A stretch of DNA of 64,000 bases from Jutongia huaianensis (GCF_014384985.1 NZ_JACRSX010000013.1:1-64000), one strand, 5' to 3'. Positions 51,808-61,652 are shown, counted from the first letter of the stretch. Numbers and translations are program-made. The notes: a model not told the origin generated them from the sequence alone.

Positions 51808-53484
51808 ATGGGTAACAGAATGGAAACAACAAACAAGAAATTAACTGCTGCCAGCGGTTTTTTGAAGCAGGGAAGTATTTTGGCGGTGGCATCGATCCTG
51901 GTACGGATGATCGGTCTTTTGTACCGGATACCGATGGCCAATATTATTGGCTCCGAGGGAAACGGAATCTATTCTTCTGCTTACGAGATATACAATATAT
52001 TGCTGATCATTTCATCCTATGGTATGCCGATGGCGGTATCCAAGATGGTATCGGCCAAATGTGTTGAAAAACGGTATAAAGAGGCATATCATATTTTCCG
52101 GTGTTCTATGATCTTTTCCATCTGTACCGGTGGTGCGGCAGCATTATTTGTCTTTTTTGGAGCAGACTGGCTGGAAAAAAATTTCTTTAAGAGCTTTTAC
52201 GGAATTTCCATTCCACTGCGTATTCTGGCACCAACCATTTTTGTGGTAGCAATTATGGGAACGCTGCGAGGTCTTTTCCAGGGTAGAAAAACTATGATGC
52301 CGACGGCAATTTCCCAGATTTTCGAACAGATCGTCAATGCGATTGTGAGTGTATCTGCAGCATTTTTTATGATGCGTGCCCACAGTGCATCGGCAAAGTT
52401 CTCTGCGTGGGGAGCTGCCGGCGGTACTCTTGGTACCAGTATGGGTGCGTTGATGGCATTGATCTTTCTGGTGTTGATCTATCTGCTGTATCGGCCGGTG
52501 ATGAAGAAGCAGCAGAGAAAGGATCGTGTCTCCGAGGAGATGTCTCTGGGAGAGACTTATAAGCTGATCCTGTGGACGGCAATTCCTATCATTCTGAGCC
52601 AGACAGTATATCAGCTCAGTGGTATTATTGATGTATCACTGATCAACTGGGTATTGCTGGGCAAGGGCATCAGCGGTACGCAGATCAGTACCTGGCAGGG
52701 CATTTACAGTACACAATATCGTACACTGGTGAGTGTGCCGATCGCTGTCTCTACGGCAATCGCATCCTCTATGGTGCCGAGTCTTGTGGCATCTTATATT
52801 GGAAAAGATAAGCATGCGGTACACCGCAAGGTAAATCTGGCAGTCAAGTTTAATATGATCATTGCATTTCCATCTGCCGTGGGAATGGCAGTGCTGGCAG
52901 TGCCGATCATTCATTCCATTTATCCTTCCATGGAGTATCGGACGGGCTCCATGATGATGATGATTGGTTCAAGCTGTATTATATTTTATGCGTTATCTAC
53001 CGTGACAAGCGGCGTGCTGCAGAGTATTGACCAGATGCGTCTGCCGGTGATCCATTCATTGATCTCTCTGATCGTGCATATTGTACTGGTGTGGGGATTG
53101 ATGCGTTTCACAGGACTTGGAGTATATGCTCTGGTGATCGGTAATGTCACATATCCATTGCTTGTTTGTGTATTGAACGGATATTCCGTCAGTGCGCATC
53201 TGGGCTTTAAGCAGGAGATCACCAAATGCTTCTGTGTACCGTTTTTGTCCTCTGTGATCATGGGCATTGTGACATTTGTCGTGTTCCGGTTGTTCCATGT
53301 ATTGACAAAGAGCAATGTAATTTCTCTGTTGCCGGCTCTTGTGGCAGCGGTATGCGTATATTTTGTTCTTGTCCTGAAATTGAAGGGACTGAACAGAGAG
53401 GAATTATATGAATTTCCGTTTGGAAGGAAAATGTCGATTGTGGCAGATAAGCTTCATCTGCTGGAAGAGGAATTTGAAGCGTAA
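51808..53484 (+). CDS. SpoVB/MurJ-like MOP-superfamily flippase
   Basis: 558 aa with about 14 TM helices. The opening (GFLKQGSILAVASILVRMIG, LLYRIPMANIIGSEGNGIYS) is characteristic of SpoVB and related lipid II or polysaccharide flippases. SpoVB is needed for spore cortex; other paralogs act in wall synthesis, so the exact role is open. ATG 51808 or 51820. A hairpin (GCCTGC...GCAGGC) separates it from ybeY. Confidence 0.85.
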   Translation: MGNRMETTNKKLTAASGFLKQGSILAVASILVRMIGLLYRIPMANIIGSEGNGIYSSAYEIYNILLIISSYGMPMAVSKMVSAKCVEKRYKEAYHIFRCSMIFSICTGGAAALFVFFGADWLEKNFFKSFYGISIPLRILAPTIFVVAIMGTLRGLFQGRKTMMPTAISQIFEQIVNAIVSVSAAFFMMRAHSASAKFSAWGAAGGTLGTSMGALMALIFLVLIYLLYRPVMKKQQRKDRVSEEMSLGETYKLILWTAIPIILSQTVYQLSGIIDVSLINWVLLGKGISGTQISTWQGIYSTQYRTLVSVPIAVSTAIASSMVPSLVASYIGKDKHAVHRKVNLAVKFNMIIAFPSAVGMAVLAVPIIHSIYPSMEYRTGSMMMMIGSSCIIFYALSTVTSGVLQSIDQMRLPVIHSLISLIVHIVLVWGLMRFTGLGVYALVIGNVTYPLLVCVLNGYSVSAHLGFKQEITKCFCVPFLSSVIMGIVTFVVFRLFHVLTKSNVISLLPALVAAVCVYFVLVLKLKGLNREELYEFPFGRKMSIVADKLHLLEEEFEA

Positions 53485-53536
53485 TAAATAAAGTATCCGC
53501 AAAAGTCATTTGTTGAATAGAAAAGAGGTTTCGTGC

Positions 53537-56500
53537 ATGCAAAGAATCACACGGGAGGCAATCCGCCGTATGGCGTCCTCGGAGACGGTATATTATCGGG
53601 GAATGCGTTATTATGCAGCTCACGCTGTCAGCGATGTGACATGGAATGAAAACGCCGGTCAGTATCGCAGTGTGGTACATGGGGGTAACCAGTATGTGGT
53701 CACGATACAGGTTTCCGAAGAGGGAGAATGGCTTTATACCTGTAACTGCCCTTCTCATGTAAAGCAGAAGGGAGCCTGCAAGCATGTGGTGGCAACGTTG
53801 CTGTTTATTGCTGATTACCAGCAGAGGGAAAATGTGCGGGAGAACCTTGACAAAAAGGATAAGACAGCATACCAGATCATTGAATATTTTCAGAAAAGGG
53901 AATTTCGCCGTCTGAGTCCTACTTATTATCATCTGGGACTGCGGATCACGATACCGTCACTGCTCAAAAAGCAGAATGCCAAGGCATATCTCAGCCTGTA
54001 TGCGGGTTCTGAAAAAATGTATAAGGTAACCAATACCAAAAAGTTTATTGCAGATTATTATGAGGAAAGGGATATCCGTCTGGGAAAGCAGTTTTATTTT
54101 ATTCCCGGAGAATGTGCTTTTGATGAGGCGTCCGCCAGTGTGATGTCATATCTTACGGAGATTTACGAGATTCAGGAGACATTGGGAAAGACCTATTATT
54201 CTAATCTGTTTAGTCGTCAGGAGATGGTTCTGTCTCAGAATATGCTGGTTAAGCTGCTGCATCTGGCAAAGGGACTGGACTGCCAGCTTAATCTGTTTGG
54301 AAAAGAAATGGGAACGGCACAGATTGTTGAAGGCCGGCCGGAGCTTTCTCTTGATATGCAGATGGAAGGGGACGAACTGAGGCTTGCCCAGGAGGGTGGG
54401 GAGCCTTTGCATGCGTTGTCACAGGACGGTTCTATTTTATATTATAAAAACGATATTTATCTGCCGGAGAGGGACTATATCTGTAACCTGCTTCCGTTTT
54501 ATTCCAGTCTGTTTCAGTCTCAGGAACGGCAGATTGAATTTCGCGGAGAAAATAAAAAGCGTTTTATTGAGAAGGTGCTGCCGGTCATTAAAAAGTCTAT
54601 GCAGGTGCAGGTGCCGGAGGAGGTTCGGGAAAGTTATATCGTGGAGGCGTTACAGCCGGAGCTTTATCTGGATGTCAGTCAGATGCGTAAGAAATATTAT
54701 GTTTCTGCCAGACTGGAGTTTTGCTATGGCAGGTACCGTGTGAATCCTCTGCGGGAGGAGTTCCCGGAGGGAGATATTATACTGGTCCGGGACAAGGAAG
54801 AGGAGGAGCGGCTGCTCAGCATTCTCTATGGCCTGAACTTTCAGGTGCAGGGGGATACGTTTCTGCTGAAAAATGAGAATGATATTTTTGAACTGATGAC
54901 GGACCGGATCACAGAGCTGACGGATCATTTTAAGGTGTTTTATTCCAAGGAGTATAAGAGCCATGGCATCCGTAAAATGGGAACTATGTCCGCTAATATA
55001 CGATTAGATACGGATATTAATCTGCTGGAAATTGATCTGGGTTATGCACAGATACCGAGAGAGGAGCTGGAGGCCTTTTTCCGTTCGGTGCAGCTTAAAC
55101 GGAAATATTTCCGTTTAAAGGATGGTTCCTTTATTGATCTGACCAGAGGGGATTCCCAGCTTCATTCTCTTCGCTGGATGTTGGAGAATGATCAGGAATT
55201 CCATGGAAGTAAAATGACATTTCATAAGAGTACCGCTATGTTTTTGGAACGGATGCTGCCGAGGGGAAGCCGGCTGCAGAGGCAGGAGTCTTATGAGATG
55301 CTGCTACAGGATCTCAAGCATCCGGAACAGATGAAATGGGAGATCCCGGATATTGTTACGGCGTCCCTAAGACCTTATCAGGTGGTTGGCTTCCAGTGGC
55401 TCAAAACATTGGCTCATTATGGAATGGGTGGTATTCTGGCGGATGATATGGGTCTTGGAAAAACCTTACAGGCGATCGTTTATATCTGTTCCTTTCCGGG
55501 ACAGAAGACATTGATCGTGTGTCCTACCTCTCTGGCCTACAACTGGCAGGATGAGTTTCAGAAGTTTGCACCGTCGATCCGGACCTGTATCGTACAGGGA
55601 ACACCGGAGGAGCGGGAGGCACTGATCTCCGGGCAGGATGGGGAGTATGATGTGTGGATCACCACATATCCCCTGATTCGGAAGGACACGGAAAGCTACC
55701 AGAAACAGAAATATGACCACATATTTCTGGATGAAGCACAGTTTATCAAAAACCCATCCTCTTTGGGGGCGAAGGCAGTCAAGAGTATTCCGGCAGATCA
55801 CCGGTTTGCCCTGACAGGTACGCCGATTGAAAATGCCCTGTCAGAGCTGTGGTCGATCTTTGACTTTATCATGCCGGGATTTTTTATGAAATATTCCCGT
55901 TTTGCGGACGCATATGAGAAGCCGATCTTAAAGGAGCATGACCAGAATAAAATGAAAGAGCTGCGGACAAGGATACAGCCTTTTGTTCTGCGGCGGATGA
56001 AAAAGGAAGTGCTGAAAGAGCTTCCGGATAAGATTGAGACAAAACGTATGGCGGAGATGACAGCCAAGCAAAAAAAGATTTATCTGTCTTATTTGTCCCG
56101 GATTCAGGAGGAGATGAGGGGAGCGGAAGGCCTGGAGGCGGCCGGCGGCCGTATGCAGGTGCTGGCGGCACTTACCAGACTGCGCCAGATCTGCTGCCAT
56201 CCGGGAACCTTTATCGAGAATTATCATGGTGGCAGTGGCAAGCTGGATCTTTTGATGGAGCAGCTGCCGGGGATTCTGGATGGAGGACACAGTGTGATCA
56301 TTTTTTCGCAGTTTACCTCTATGCTTAATATTATTGCCGGAGAACTGGAGGCGCAGGGGATTGATTATCATTATCTGGCAGGCGCTACGAAGCCGGAGCA
56401 GCGCAAGGAATATGTAAAAAGCTTCAATCAGGGAAGGGTAAAGGTATTTCTGATCTCTTTAAAGGCAGGAGGAACCGGACTGAATCTGACCGGGGCGGAT

Positions 56501-56749
56501 ACTGTGATCCACTTTGATCCATGGTGGAATCCGGCTGTGGAGGAGCAGGCGACGGACCGTGCTTACCGTATTGGCCAGAAAAAGAAAGTGCAGGTGATCA
56601 AGCTGATCATGAAAGATTCCATCGAGGAAAAGATCGATGCACTTCAGACCCGCAAAAAGCTTTTGTCTGAGAATGTGATCGAAGCCGGTGAGGTCTTTGT
56701 AAATCAGTTGTCTATGGAAGAGCTGGTGGAGCTGTTTCAGGCGGAATAA
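53537..56749 (+). CDS. SWIM-domain SNF2 helicase
   Basis: 1070 aa. N-terminal SWIM zinc finger (YTCNCPSHVKQKGACKHVVA, about residues 70-90), a middle SNF2-associated domain, and a Swi2/Snf2 ATPase: motif I DDMGLGKTLQ (about 637), motif II LDEAQFIKNP, motif III LTGTPIENALSELWS, motif V GGTGLNLTGADTVIHFDPWW, and motif VI QATDRAYRIGQ. A double-stranded DNA translocase of unknown role, common in Firmicutes. ATG 53537 follows AGAGG. Confidence 0.92.
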   Translation: MQRITREAIRRMASSETVYYRGMRYYAAHAVSDVTWNENAGQYRSVVHGGNQYVVTIQVSEEGEWLYTCNCPSHVKQKGACKHVVATLLFIADYQQRENVRENLDKKDKTAYQIIEYFQKREFRRLSPTYYHLGLRITIPSLLKKQNAKAYLSLYAGSEKMYKVTNTKKFIADYYEERDIRLGKQFYFIPGECAFDEASASVMSYLTEIYEIQETLGKTYYSNLFSRQEMVLSQNMLVKLLHLAKGLDCQLNLFGKEMGTAQIVEGRPELSLDMQMEGDELRLAQEGGEPLHALSQDGSILYYKNDIYLPERDYICNLLPFYSSLFQSQERQIEFRGENKKRFIEKVLPVIKKSMQVQVPEEVRESYIVEALQPELYLDVSQMRKKYYVSARLEFCYGRYRVNPLREEFPEGDIILVRDKEEEERLLSILYGLNFQVQGDTFLLKNENDIFELMTDRITELTDHFKVFYSKEYKSHGIRKMGTMSANIRLDTDINLLEIDLGYAQIPREELEAFFRSVQLKRKYFRLKDGSFIDLTRGDSQLHSLRWMLENDQEFHGSKMTFHKSTAMFLERMLPRGSRLQRQESYEMLLQDLKHPEQMKWEIPDIVTASLRPYQVVGFQWLKTLAHYGMGGILADDMGLGKTLQAIVYICSFPGQKTLIVCPTSLAYNWQDEFQKFAPSIRTCIVQGTPEEREALISGQDGEYDVWITTYPLIRKDTESYQKQKYDHIFLDEAQFIKNPSSLGAKAVKSIPADHRFALTGTPIENALSELWSIFDFIMPGFFMKYSRFADAYEKPILKEHDQNKMKELRTRIQPFVLRRMKKEVLKELPDKIETKRMAEMTAKQKKIYLSYLSRIQEEMRGAEGLEAAGGRMQVLAALTRLRQICCHPGTFIENYHGGSGKLDLLMEQLPGILDGGHSVIIFSQFTSMLNIIAGELEAQGIDYHYLAGATKPEQRKEYVKSFNQGRVKVFLISLKAGGTGLNLTGADTVIHFDPWWNPAVEEQATDRAYRIGQKKKVQVIKLIMKDSIEEKIDALQTRKKLLSENVIEAGEVFVNQLSMEELVELFQAE

Positions 56750-56779
56750 GAAAGTTACCAATTTTTTTGAATTTAGGGC

Positions 56780-56808
56780 TTGTATTGGCGGGGTTCTTAT
56801 GATATGAT
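56780..56808 (+). promoter_or_regulatory. Promoter of rplS
   Basis: TTGTAT, 17-nt spacer, TATGAT. An 80-nt leader follows; a ribosomal-protein leader structure is possible, but I could not fold a convincing one. Confidence 0.65.
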
Positions 56809-56897
56809 AGTGTGGTTGTGAGTAGAGATATTCCTCTGTTACGGTTGCAGAAAGCACATAAGTATTAAGAATGTCGAAAATATAAGGAGGTCACATC

Positions 56898-57242
56898 ATG
56901 AACGATATTATTAAGGCAATTGAAGATGCACAGTTAAAAGAAGTTGCAGATTTCCGTGTTGGAGATACTGTAAAGGTTTATGCAAAGGTTATCGAGGGTA
57001 GCCGTGAGCGTATCCAGGTGTATGAGGGAACCGTACTGAAGAGACAGAACGGTGGCGCAAGAGAGACATTCACAGTTAGAAAGTTCTCTAACGGCGTTGG
57101 TGTTGAGAAGACCTGGCCGCTTCATTCTCCGATCATTGATAAGATTGAGGTTGTACGTAAAGGTAAAGCTAGACGTGCGAAACTGTTCTATCTTCGTGAC
57201 AGAGTAGGTAAAGCTGCAAAGGTGAAAGAGCTGGTTAAATAA
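56898..57242 (+). CDS. rplS: Ribosomal protein bL19
   Basis: 114 aa; [20 protein letters not shown] and [34 protein letters not shown] are diagnostic of bL19, at the 30S-50S interface. TAAGGAGG precedes the ATG. It has its own promoter and terminator and lies 34 kb from trmD, its usual neighbour. Confidence 0.97.
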   Translation: MNDIIKAIEDAQLKEVADFRVGDTVKVYAKVIEGSRERIQVYEGTVLKRQNGGARETFTVRKFSNGVGVEKTWPLHSPIIDKIEVVRKGKARRAKLFYLRDRVGKAAKVKELVK

Positions 57243-57273
57243 TTATCATTATTTCAGTAAGTTTGCAGTAGAA

Positions 57274-57306
57274 AGGAGTTTCCAAAGGATGGAGGCTCCT
57301 TTTTTC
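57274..57306 (+). terminator. Terminator after rplS
   Basis: AGGAGTTTCC and GGAGGCTCCT form the stem, followed by T6. Confidence 0.75.
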
Positions 57307-57334
57307 TTTTAGAAATATAGAAATGGGGATTCAT

Positions 57335-58042
57335 ATGTATTCATTTGAAAGCAGAGTAAGATATAGTGAATTGGCAGAAAATGGCAGGCTGAGTCTGGAT
57401 GGAATCGTGAATTATCTGCAGGACTGCACCTGCTTTGAGTCGGAAAAGCTGGGAGTAGGGATGGAGACCACTTACAGCAGGGAGCGGATGTGGGTTTTAA
57501 ATTTCTGGCAGATCGTGGTTGACCGCTATCCGAAGCTGGGAGAGCAGATCCGGATCACCACACAGGCATGCGGCAGCGAGAAGATGTTTGGTTATCGTAA
57601 TTTTATGATCCACGATGAAGCGGGGGATATGGTAGTGAAGGCATATTCCATATGGAGTCTTCTGGATATGAAAAAGGGCAGACCATGTATGGTGCAGCCG
57701 GAGGATATTGAGCTTTATGGAATCGAGGAGCCTCTTCCTATGGAAAAGGTTTCCCGCAAGATTGCGGTTCCCAAGGAAGGGGGACAGCAGCAAAAAGGTT
57801 TTCAGGTACAGGAGTATCATCTGGACACAAATCATCATGTAAATAATGGTCAGTATGTCCGCATGGCAACGGCATATCTGCCGGATGATTTTCCGGTCAG
57901 GGAGATGCGGGCAGAGTACCGTCGTCAGGCAAAGCTGGGGGATATGATCCAGCCAATGCGTAATGAGATGGAGGACGGGTATCTGGTGGTATTGCAGGAT
58001 CCGGAGGGCCAGGTCTATTGTGTGGTACGGTTTATCCGGTGA
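57335..58042 (+). CDS. Acyl-ACP thioesterase
   Basis: 235 aa, two hot-dog folds. VRYSELAENGRLSLDGIVNY, LQDC opens the first; MWVLNFWQIVVDRYPKLGEQ and GYRNFMIHD complete it; the second half has the LDTNHHVNNGQYVRMA motif with the catalytic Asn/His. It releases fatty acids from acyl carrier protein. GGGGA before ATG 57335. Confidence 0.88.
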   Translation: MYSFESRVRYSELAENGRLSLDGIVNYLQDCTCFESEKLGVGMETTYSRERMWVLNFWQIVVDRYPKLGEQIRITTQACGSEKMFGYRNFMIHDEAGDMVVKAYSIWSLLDMKKGRPCMVQPEDIELYGIEEPLPMEKVSRKIAVPKEGGQQQKGFQVQEYHLDTNHHVNNGQYVRMATAYLPDDFPVREMRAEYRRQAKLGDMIQPMRNEMEDGYLVVLQDPEGQVYCVVRFIR

Positions 58043-58078
58043 GGGATGTGAAGACTTTGTGAAAGAATGCCGGAAAAC

Positions 58079-58108
58079 TTGAGTTTTGATATGGTGTATG
58101 CTACCATA
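58079..58108 (+). promoter_or_regulatory. Possible promoter with palindrome
   Basis: TTGAGT, 17-nt spacer, TACCAT; the spacer and -10 contain the inverted repeat TATGGT-N7-ACCATA (58090-58108). Confidence 0.4.
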
Positions 58109-58162
58109 GAAAAGATGAAATATGTGTATAAATACATAGAATAATAAGAGGAGGACGTAATT

Positions 58163-59218
58163 ATGTGGTGTCCAAAATGTAAGACAGAATACAGAGATGG
58201 GATCACCGTCTGTGCAGACTGTGGAACTCCGTTGGTAGAAGGAACGGCAGAGGAGTTTGAGACGGTTGATATCTGCAATCTGAAGGATGAGAAGATGGCA
58301 GACCGTTTTGTTGGTTATCTGGAGTATTCCAAGGTGAAAGGTGCAGTTAAGCAGTACGATGAGGAGACAGAGAGCTATAAAGTGACAGTTCCGGAAAAGA
58401 TGGCAAAGAAAGCAGAACGCCTTTTTGAGGGATTTCTGACTGCAGCCGAGGAGGATCTGGAGCAGGAAAAGGAAAGAAAACGTCTGGAAGCAGAGCAGAA
58501 AACATCGGGTGAGCAGGAGAATGATACAGAAGATCAGGAAACTGCATCCGGCGAGGATGTGGACAGTCCGGAGGAAGAGAATTCGGAAGAAGCGTCTGAT
58601 GAAGCAGAGGAGTATGACTGGGATGCCGAGGAGGATTCGGCAGATCCAAATTATAATCCATTTGCCGAGGATCATGGTGATATTGATCTGGGAGACGCCG
58701 AGGATGAGGATGATACTGCCAGAGATATTTTGTACGAGTCTGCCAAAGAGTATGTGAAGAAGGAAGATGCGTACAAGGATATGTTGTTTTCCGGTCTTAC
58801 ATTTATTATATTCGGTATCATTGGAGAGGCATATCTGCTGTTATGCAAATTAGATGTGATTCCGATCAATTATAATATTGTTGTGCTGAGTGGTCTGGCA
58901 ATTATGTTCCTGTTGTTCCTGATCGGCGGTGTGGTATCTGTTGTAAAATCAGCCCGGATCAAGACAGAAATTCCGGTGGAGCAGGAAAAGACCCGCAGGA
59001 TCAAGGAGTGGATGGCAGAGAACCTGACACAGGAGATCGTGCAGAAATGGGAGAATCCAGAGGTATCCCAGGCGGAGAATGATCTGGTGATCATGGCACA
59101 TATCCGCAGTGATCTGATGAAGCAGTATCCGGAGGAGGAGGCTGCCTATCTGGAAATGATCGCAGAGGAGTATTTTACCGAGCATATCCAGACAGACGAG
59201 GATGCAACGGAAGAATAG
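58163..59218 (+). CDS. Zinc-ribbon membrane protein with acidic linker
   Basis: 351 aa. An N-terminal zinc ribbon (MWCPKCKTEYRDGITVCADC) is followed by a DUF2007-like alpha/beta stretch, an Asp/Glu-rich disordered region (residues about 110-190), two TM helices (about 212-232 and 245-267) and a cytosolic helical tail. Function unknown. GAGGAGG precedes the ATG. Soluble ribbon and acidic linker are on the same side as the tail. Confidence 0.75.
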   Translation: MWCPKCKTEYRDGITVCADCGTPLVEGTAEEFETVDICNLKDEKMADRFVGYLEYSKVKGAVKQYDEETESYKVTVPEKMAKKAERLFEGFLTAAEEDLEQEKERKRLEAEQKTSGEQENDTEDQETASGEDVDSPEEENSEEASDEAEEYDWDAEEDSADPNYNPFAEDHGDIDLGDAEDEDDTARDILYESAKEYVKKEDAYKDMLFSGLTFIIFGIIGEAYLLLCKLDVIPINYNIVVLSGLAIMFLLFLIGGVVSVVKSARIKTEIPVEQEKTRRIKEWMAENLTQEIVQKWENPEVSQAENDLVIMAHIRSDLMKQYPEEEAAYLEMIAEEYFTEHIQTDEDATEE

Positions 59219-59271
59219 AACGGGCATAGGGTGGATGTTTAATAAAATTATATTTTGTGATGCTTGAGAAA

Positions 59272-59322
59272 GAGAACATGAATTTCTGATCAGTGAAATA
59301 TCAGGATTCATGTTCTTTTTTT
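59272..59322 (+). terminator. Terminator after zinc-ribbon gene
   Basis: AGAACATGAAT...ATTCATGTTCT with an inner CTGAT/ATCAG pair and T7. The T run ends 1 nt before the RBS of the next gene. Confidence 0.85.
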
Positions 59323-59335
59323 GGGGAGGGGTCTG

Positions 59336-60046
59336 GTGAAAAAGATAAGAAAGACATTTTATTATTTTATTTGGATTGTATATCCGTTATTGTTACTGGA
59401 CATGTTTCGTTTGACAATACTCCGGGAAAGACACAATGGAGTCGTTTACGACGAAAAAATAATGAACGGAGTAAAGATATTTGGCTGGTGCATTCGAAAT
59501 GCTGCTTCGAATCCTTTCGTACTGGCACTGGTGATTTCATTAGGAGTTATATGCTTCATAGATATTCTTTTACTTGTTCTGGGGATTGCAGATGCGGTTG
59601 CTTTATGGAAATCTGACAAAAGTCGTAAATATACAGGATGTATCCGGGGATGGGGAGCCGTTTTCTATTTTTTGATGATTGCGGTATCGACCCGGTGCCT
59701 TCGTCACATATATTCCGGCGGCGGAGATATATTTACATATTATCCGGGGGAATGGTATGGAGTTGCGGTACTTTCCGGTATCTTACTTCTTGCATTATAT
59801 ACGCTTGCTTGTTCTGCCGGAAATAACCAGAGGGTAACCGGAGGAACGACAGGCTTTTTGAAAATCCGGTTATTTTGCGGCATTTTGTTGGTTGCGGCAG
59901 TATTGTGGTTTTATGTGGGATGGATCAAGGGCAGTGGACAGGATGACGGTTATATGCTGCAGTATATGTTTGGAGGATACAAATTAACCGAATATTCTAT
60001 CTGGAGTGTTATCTTGAAATATATGCTATCTTTGGTATTTTCCTGA
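59336..60046 (+). CDS. Polytopic membrane protein, unknown
   Basis: 236 aa from GTG 8 nt after GGGAGGGG. About six hydrophobic helices. No conserved motif recognised. The RBS abuts the T run of the preceding terminator, so expression depends on read-through or an unseen promoter. Confidence 0.6.
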   Translation: MKKIRKTFYYFIWIVYPLLLLDMFRLTILRERHNGVVYDEKIMNGVKIFGWCIRNAASNPFVLALVISLGVICFIDILLLVLGIADAVALWKSDKSRKYTGCIRGWGAVFYFLMIAVSTRCLRHIYSGGGDIFTYYPGEWYGVAVLSGILLLALYTLACSAGNNQRVTGGTTGFLKIRLFCGILLVAAVLWFYVGWIKGSGQDDGYMLQYMFGGYKLTEYSIWSVILKYMLSLVFS

Positions 60047-60121
60047 AATGTGCAGCTCCTTTTTCTTGTAAAAATATAAGTTACAGAAAATTATCGCGGA
60101 AGGATATTTTTTATTTTTATT

Positions 60122-60175
60122 CCCAACTTTATTCCCAACATGTTATAATTAGTTCAGTTGGGAATAAAAGTTGGG
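60122..60175 (+). promoter_or_regulatory. Promoter of AlbA/Schlafen regulator with four GTTGGG half-sites
   Basis: CCCAACTTTATTCCCAAC (60122-60139) and GTTGGGAATAAAAGTTGGG (60157-60175) form a large inverted repeat around TATAAT (60144-60149). Half-site spacing is 12 bp on the left and 13 bp on the right. This layout would block RNA polymerase when occupied. Confidence 0.8.
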
Positions 60176-60190
60176 TAAAGGAGCATACTA

Positions 60191-61570
60191 ATGGATATTA
60201 AACAAATTGTTTTAGATTTATGTGCCTTAAATGATGAACAGGAATGGTTTGAATTTAAGGAGAACTGGTTTCAGCCTGAAGTGTTAGGTGAATATGTATC
60301 TGCCCTGTCAAATGCAGCAGCATTTCATTATAAAAAAAATGCCTTTTTCATTTGGGGTGTAAATGATGTCACTCATGAAATTGTAGGAACAACTTTTAAT
60401 CAGTATTGTGATTATAATAAGGAACCGTATCAGAATTATCTTGCAAGAAACTTATCTCCGAGTATCAATTTCAAATTTAAAGAAACTGAAATTTCTAGAA
60501 AGAGAGTTGTAGTTTTAGTAATTCCGGCGGCTACTGAGATTCCTACAGCGTTTAAAGAAAAGAGGTTTTTAAGAATCGGATCGTCAAAATGTAATATCAA
60601 GGATTACCCTAAGAGAGAAATTGAACTTTTCAAAATACTGGATGGAAGAACAGAAACGATAGAAACAGTACCGGCAAAATACCAGGAACTTACATTTCAA
60701 AAAATATTTGGATATTACGGTTCCAAAGGTATTGTTCTAAATCAAAAGACATTCATTAAGAATCTAGGGCTAAAAACAGAAGAAGGCGAGTTTAATATGT
60801 TAGCGCAGCTTCTGTCGGATAATTCTCATTTTCCGCTTCGTGTATCCATTTTTGATGGAGAAACAAAAGGCTCTAATCTTTTTTCTGTACGTGAATTTGG
60901 TAATGACTGCTTATTATACAGTTTAGATGAGCTATTGCGTTATGGAGATGTATTGAACCTGATTCAGGTGGATGAGACAGACAGGGTCGTTGAGCGAAAA
61001 GAGGTTCCGTTATTTGATAACAAGGCATTTCGTGAGGCTATCATAAATGCTGTCCTGCACAATAAATGGGTGGAAGGAAATGAACCAATGATTTCGGTAT
61101 TTTCCGACAGGATAGAGATACTATCAAGGGGAACACTTGCTCCGGCACAGACTATGGAGGGATTTTTCCTAGGAGAATCAATTCCTGTAAACGAAAAATT
61201 GTCAGAGATATTTCTTCAACTGCATATAAGTGAGAAATCTGGACGAGGAGTTCCTAAGATTACGGAAATGTACGGGAAAGATGCATTTTCATTTAGAGAG
61301 AATTCGATTGTTGTAACGATTCCATTTGAGAGAATAAATAAGGTTGGGAATAAAGTTGGGAAAAAGGTTGGGGATAAAAGGCCATTAAATTCAAGAAGGC
61401 AAAAAATTATTTCAGAAATGAGGGACAACCCGAATATTACAACTGCAGAACTTCATAACATATTAGGTGTGAGTGAGACCGCAGTGGAAAAGAATATATC
61501 ATTTTTAAGAGACAATGGTTATATAGAGAGAGTTGGTTCAAAAAAGACAGGGTACTGGAAAGTATTGTAG
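60191..61570 (+). CDS. AlbA/Schlafen-type ATP-binding regulator with winged helix
   Basis: 459 aa. The N-terminal AlbA_2/Schlafen-like domain (EWFEFKENWFQPEVLGEYVS, ALSNAAAF ... RVVVLVIPAATEIPTAF ... RFLRIGSSKCNIKDYP) is followed by an ATP-binding HATPase_c_4-like region (FREAIINAVLHNKW, MISVFSDRIEILSRGTL, SGRGVPKITEMYG) and, after a linker VGNKVGKKVGDK (residues 385-396), a winged helix (TTAELHNILGVSETAVEKNI). A likely DNA-binding autoregulator; biological role unknown. RBS AAAGGAG. Confidence 0.85.
   Translation: MDIKQIVLDLCALNDEQEWFEFKENWFQPEVLGEYVSALSNAAAFHYKKNAFFIWGVNDVTHEIVGTTFNQYCDYNKEPYQNYLARNLSPSINFKFKETEISRKRVVVLVIPAATEIPTAFKEKRFLRIGSSKCNIKDYPKREIELFKILDGRTETIETVPAKYQELTFQKIFGYYGSKGIVLNQKTFIKNLGLKTEEGEFNMLAQLLSDNSHFPLRVSIFDGETKGSNLFSVREFGNDCLLYSLDELLRYGDVLNLIQVDETDRVVERKEVPLFDNKAFREAIINAVLHNKWVEGNEPMISVFSDRIEILSRGTLAPAQTMEGFFLGESIPVNEKLSEIFLQLHISEKSGRGVPKITEMYGKDAFSFRENSIVVTIPFERINKVGNKVGKKVGDKRPLNSRRQKIISEMRDNPNITTAELHNILGVSETAVEKNISFLRDNGYIERVGSKKTGYWKVL
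61343..61381 (+). repeat. In-gene 12-nt GTTGGG repeat matching own promoter
   Basis: GTTGGG occurs at 61343, 61355 and 61367, exactly 12 nt apart. The first 18 nt (GTTGGGAATAAAGTTGGG) are the exact reverse complement of 60122-60139 in the promoter. Confidence 0.9.
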
Positions 61571-61652
61571 GTGCTGTGAAATAATAAAACGAAGATAAGT
61601 TGTAATTGGATGACAAAAGAAAATTTGAGGTTCATTTGTTTCATCCAACCGG

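Noticed and set aside
57497..58675. 392-codon open frame on the minus strand
   Set aside because: It lies opposite the thioesterase and zinc-ribbon genes, is rich in His/Leu/Ile/Arg as antisense frames are, has no RBS and crosses an intergenic region.
60122..60175. Phage attachment site or CRISPR-like repeat
   Set aside because: Repeats are inverted around a -10 element and recur only in the downstream gene; there is no integrase and no spacer pattern.
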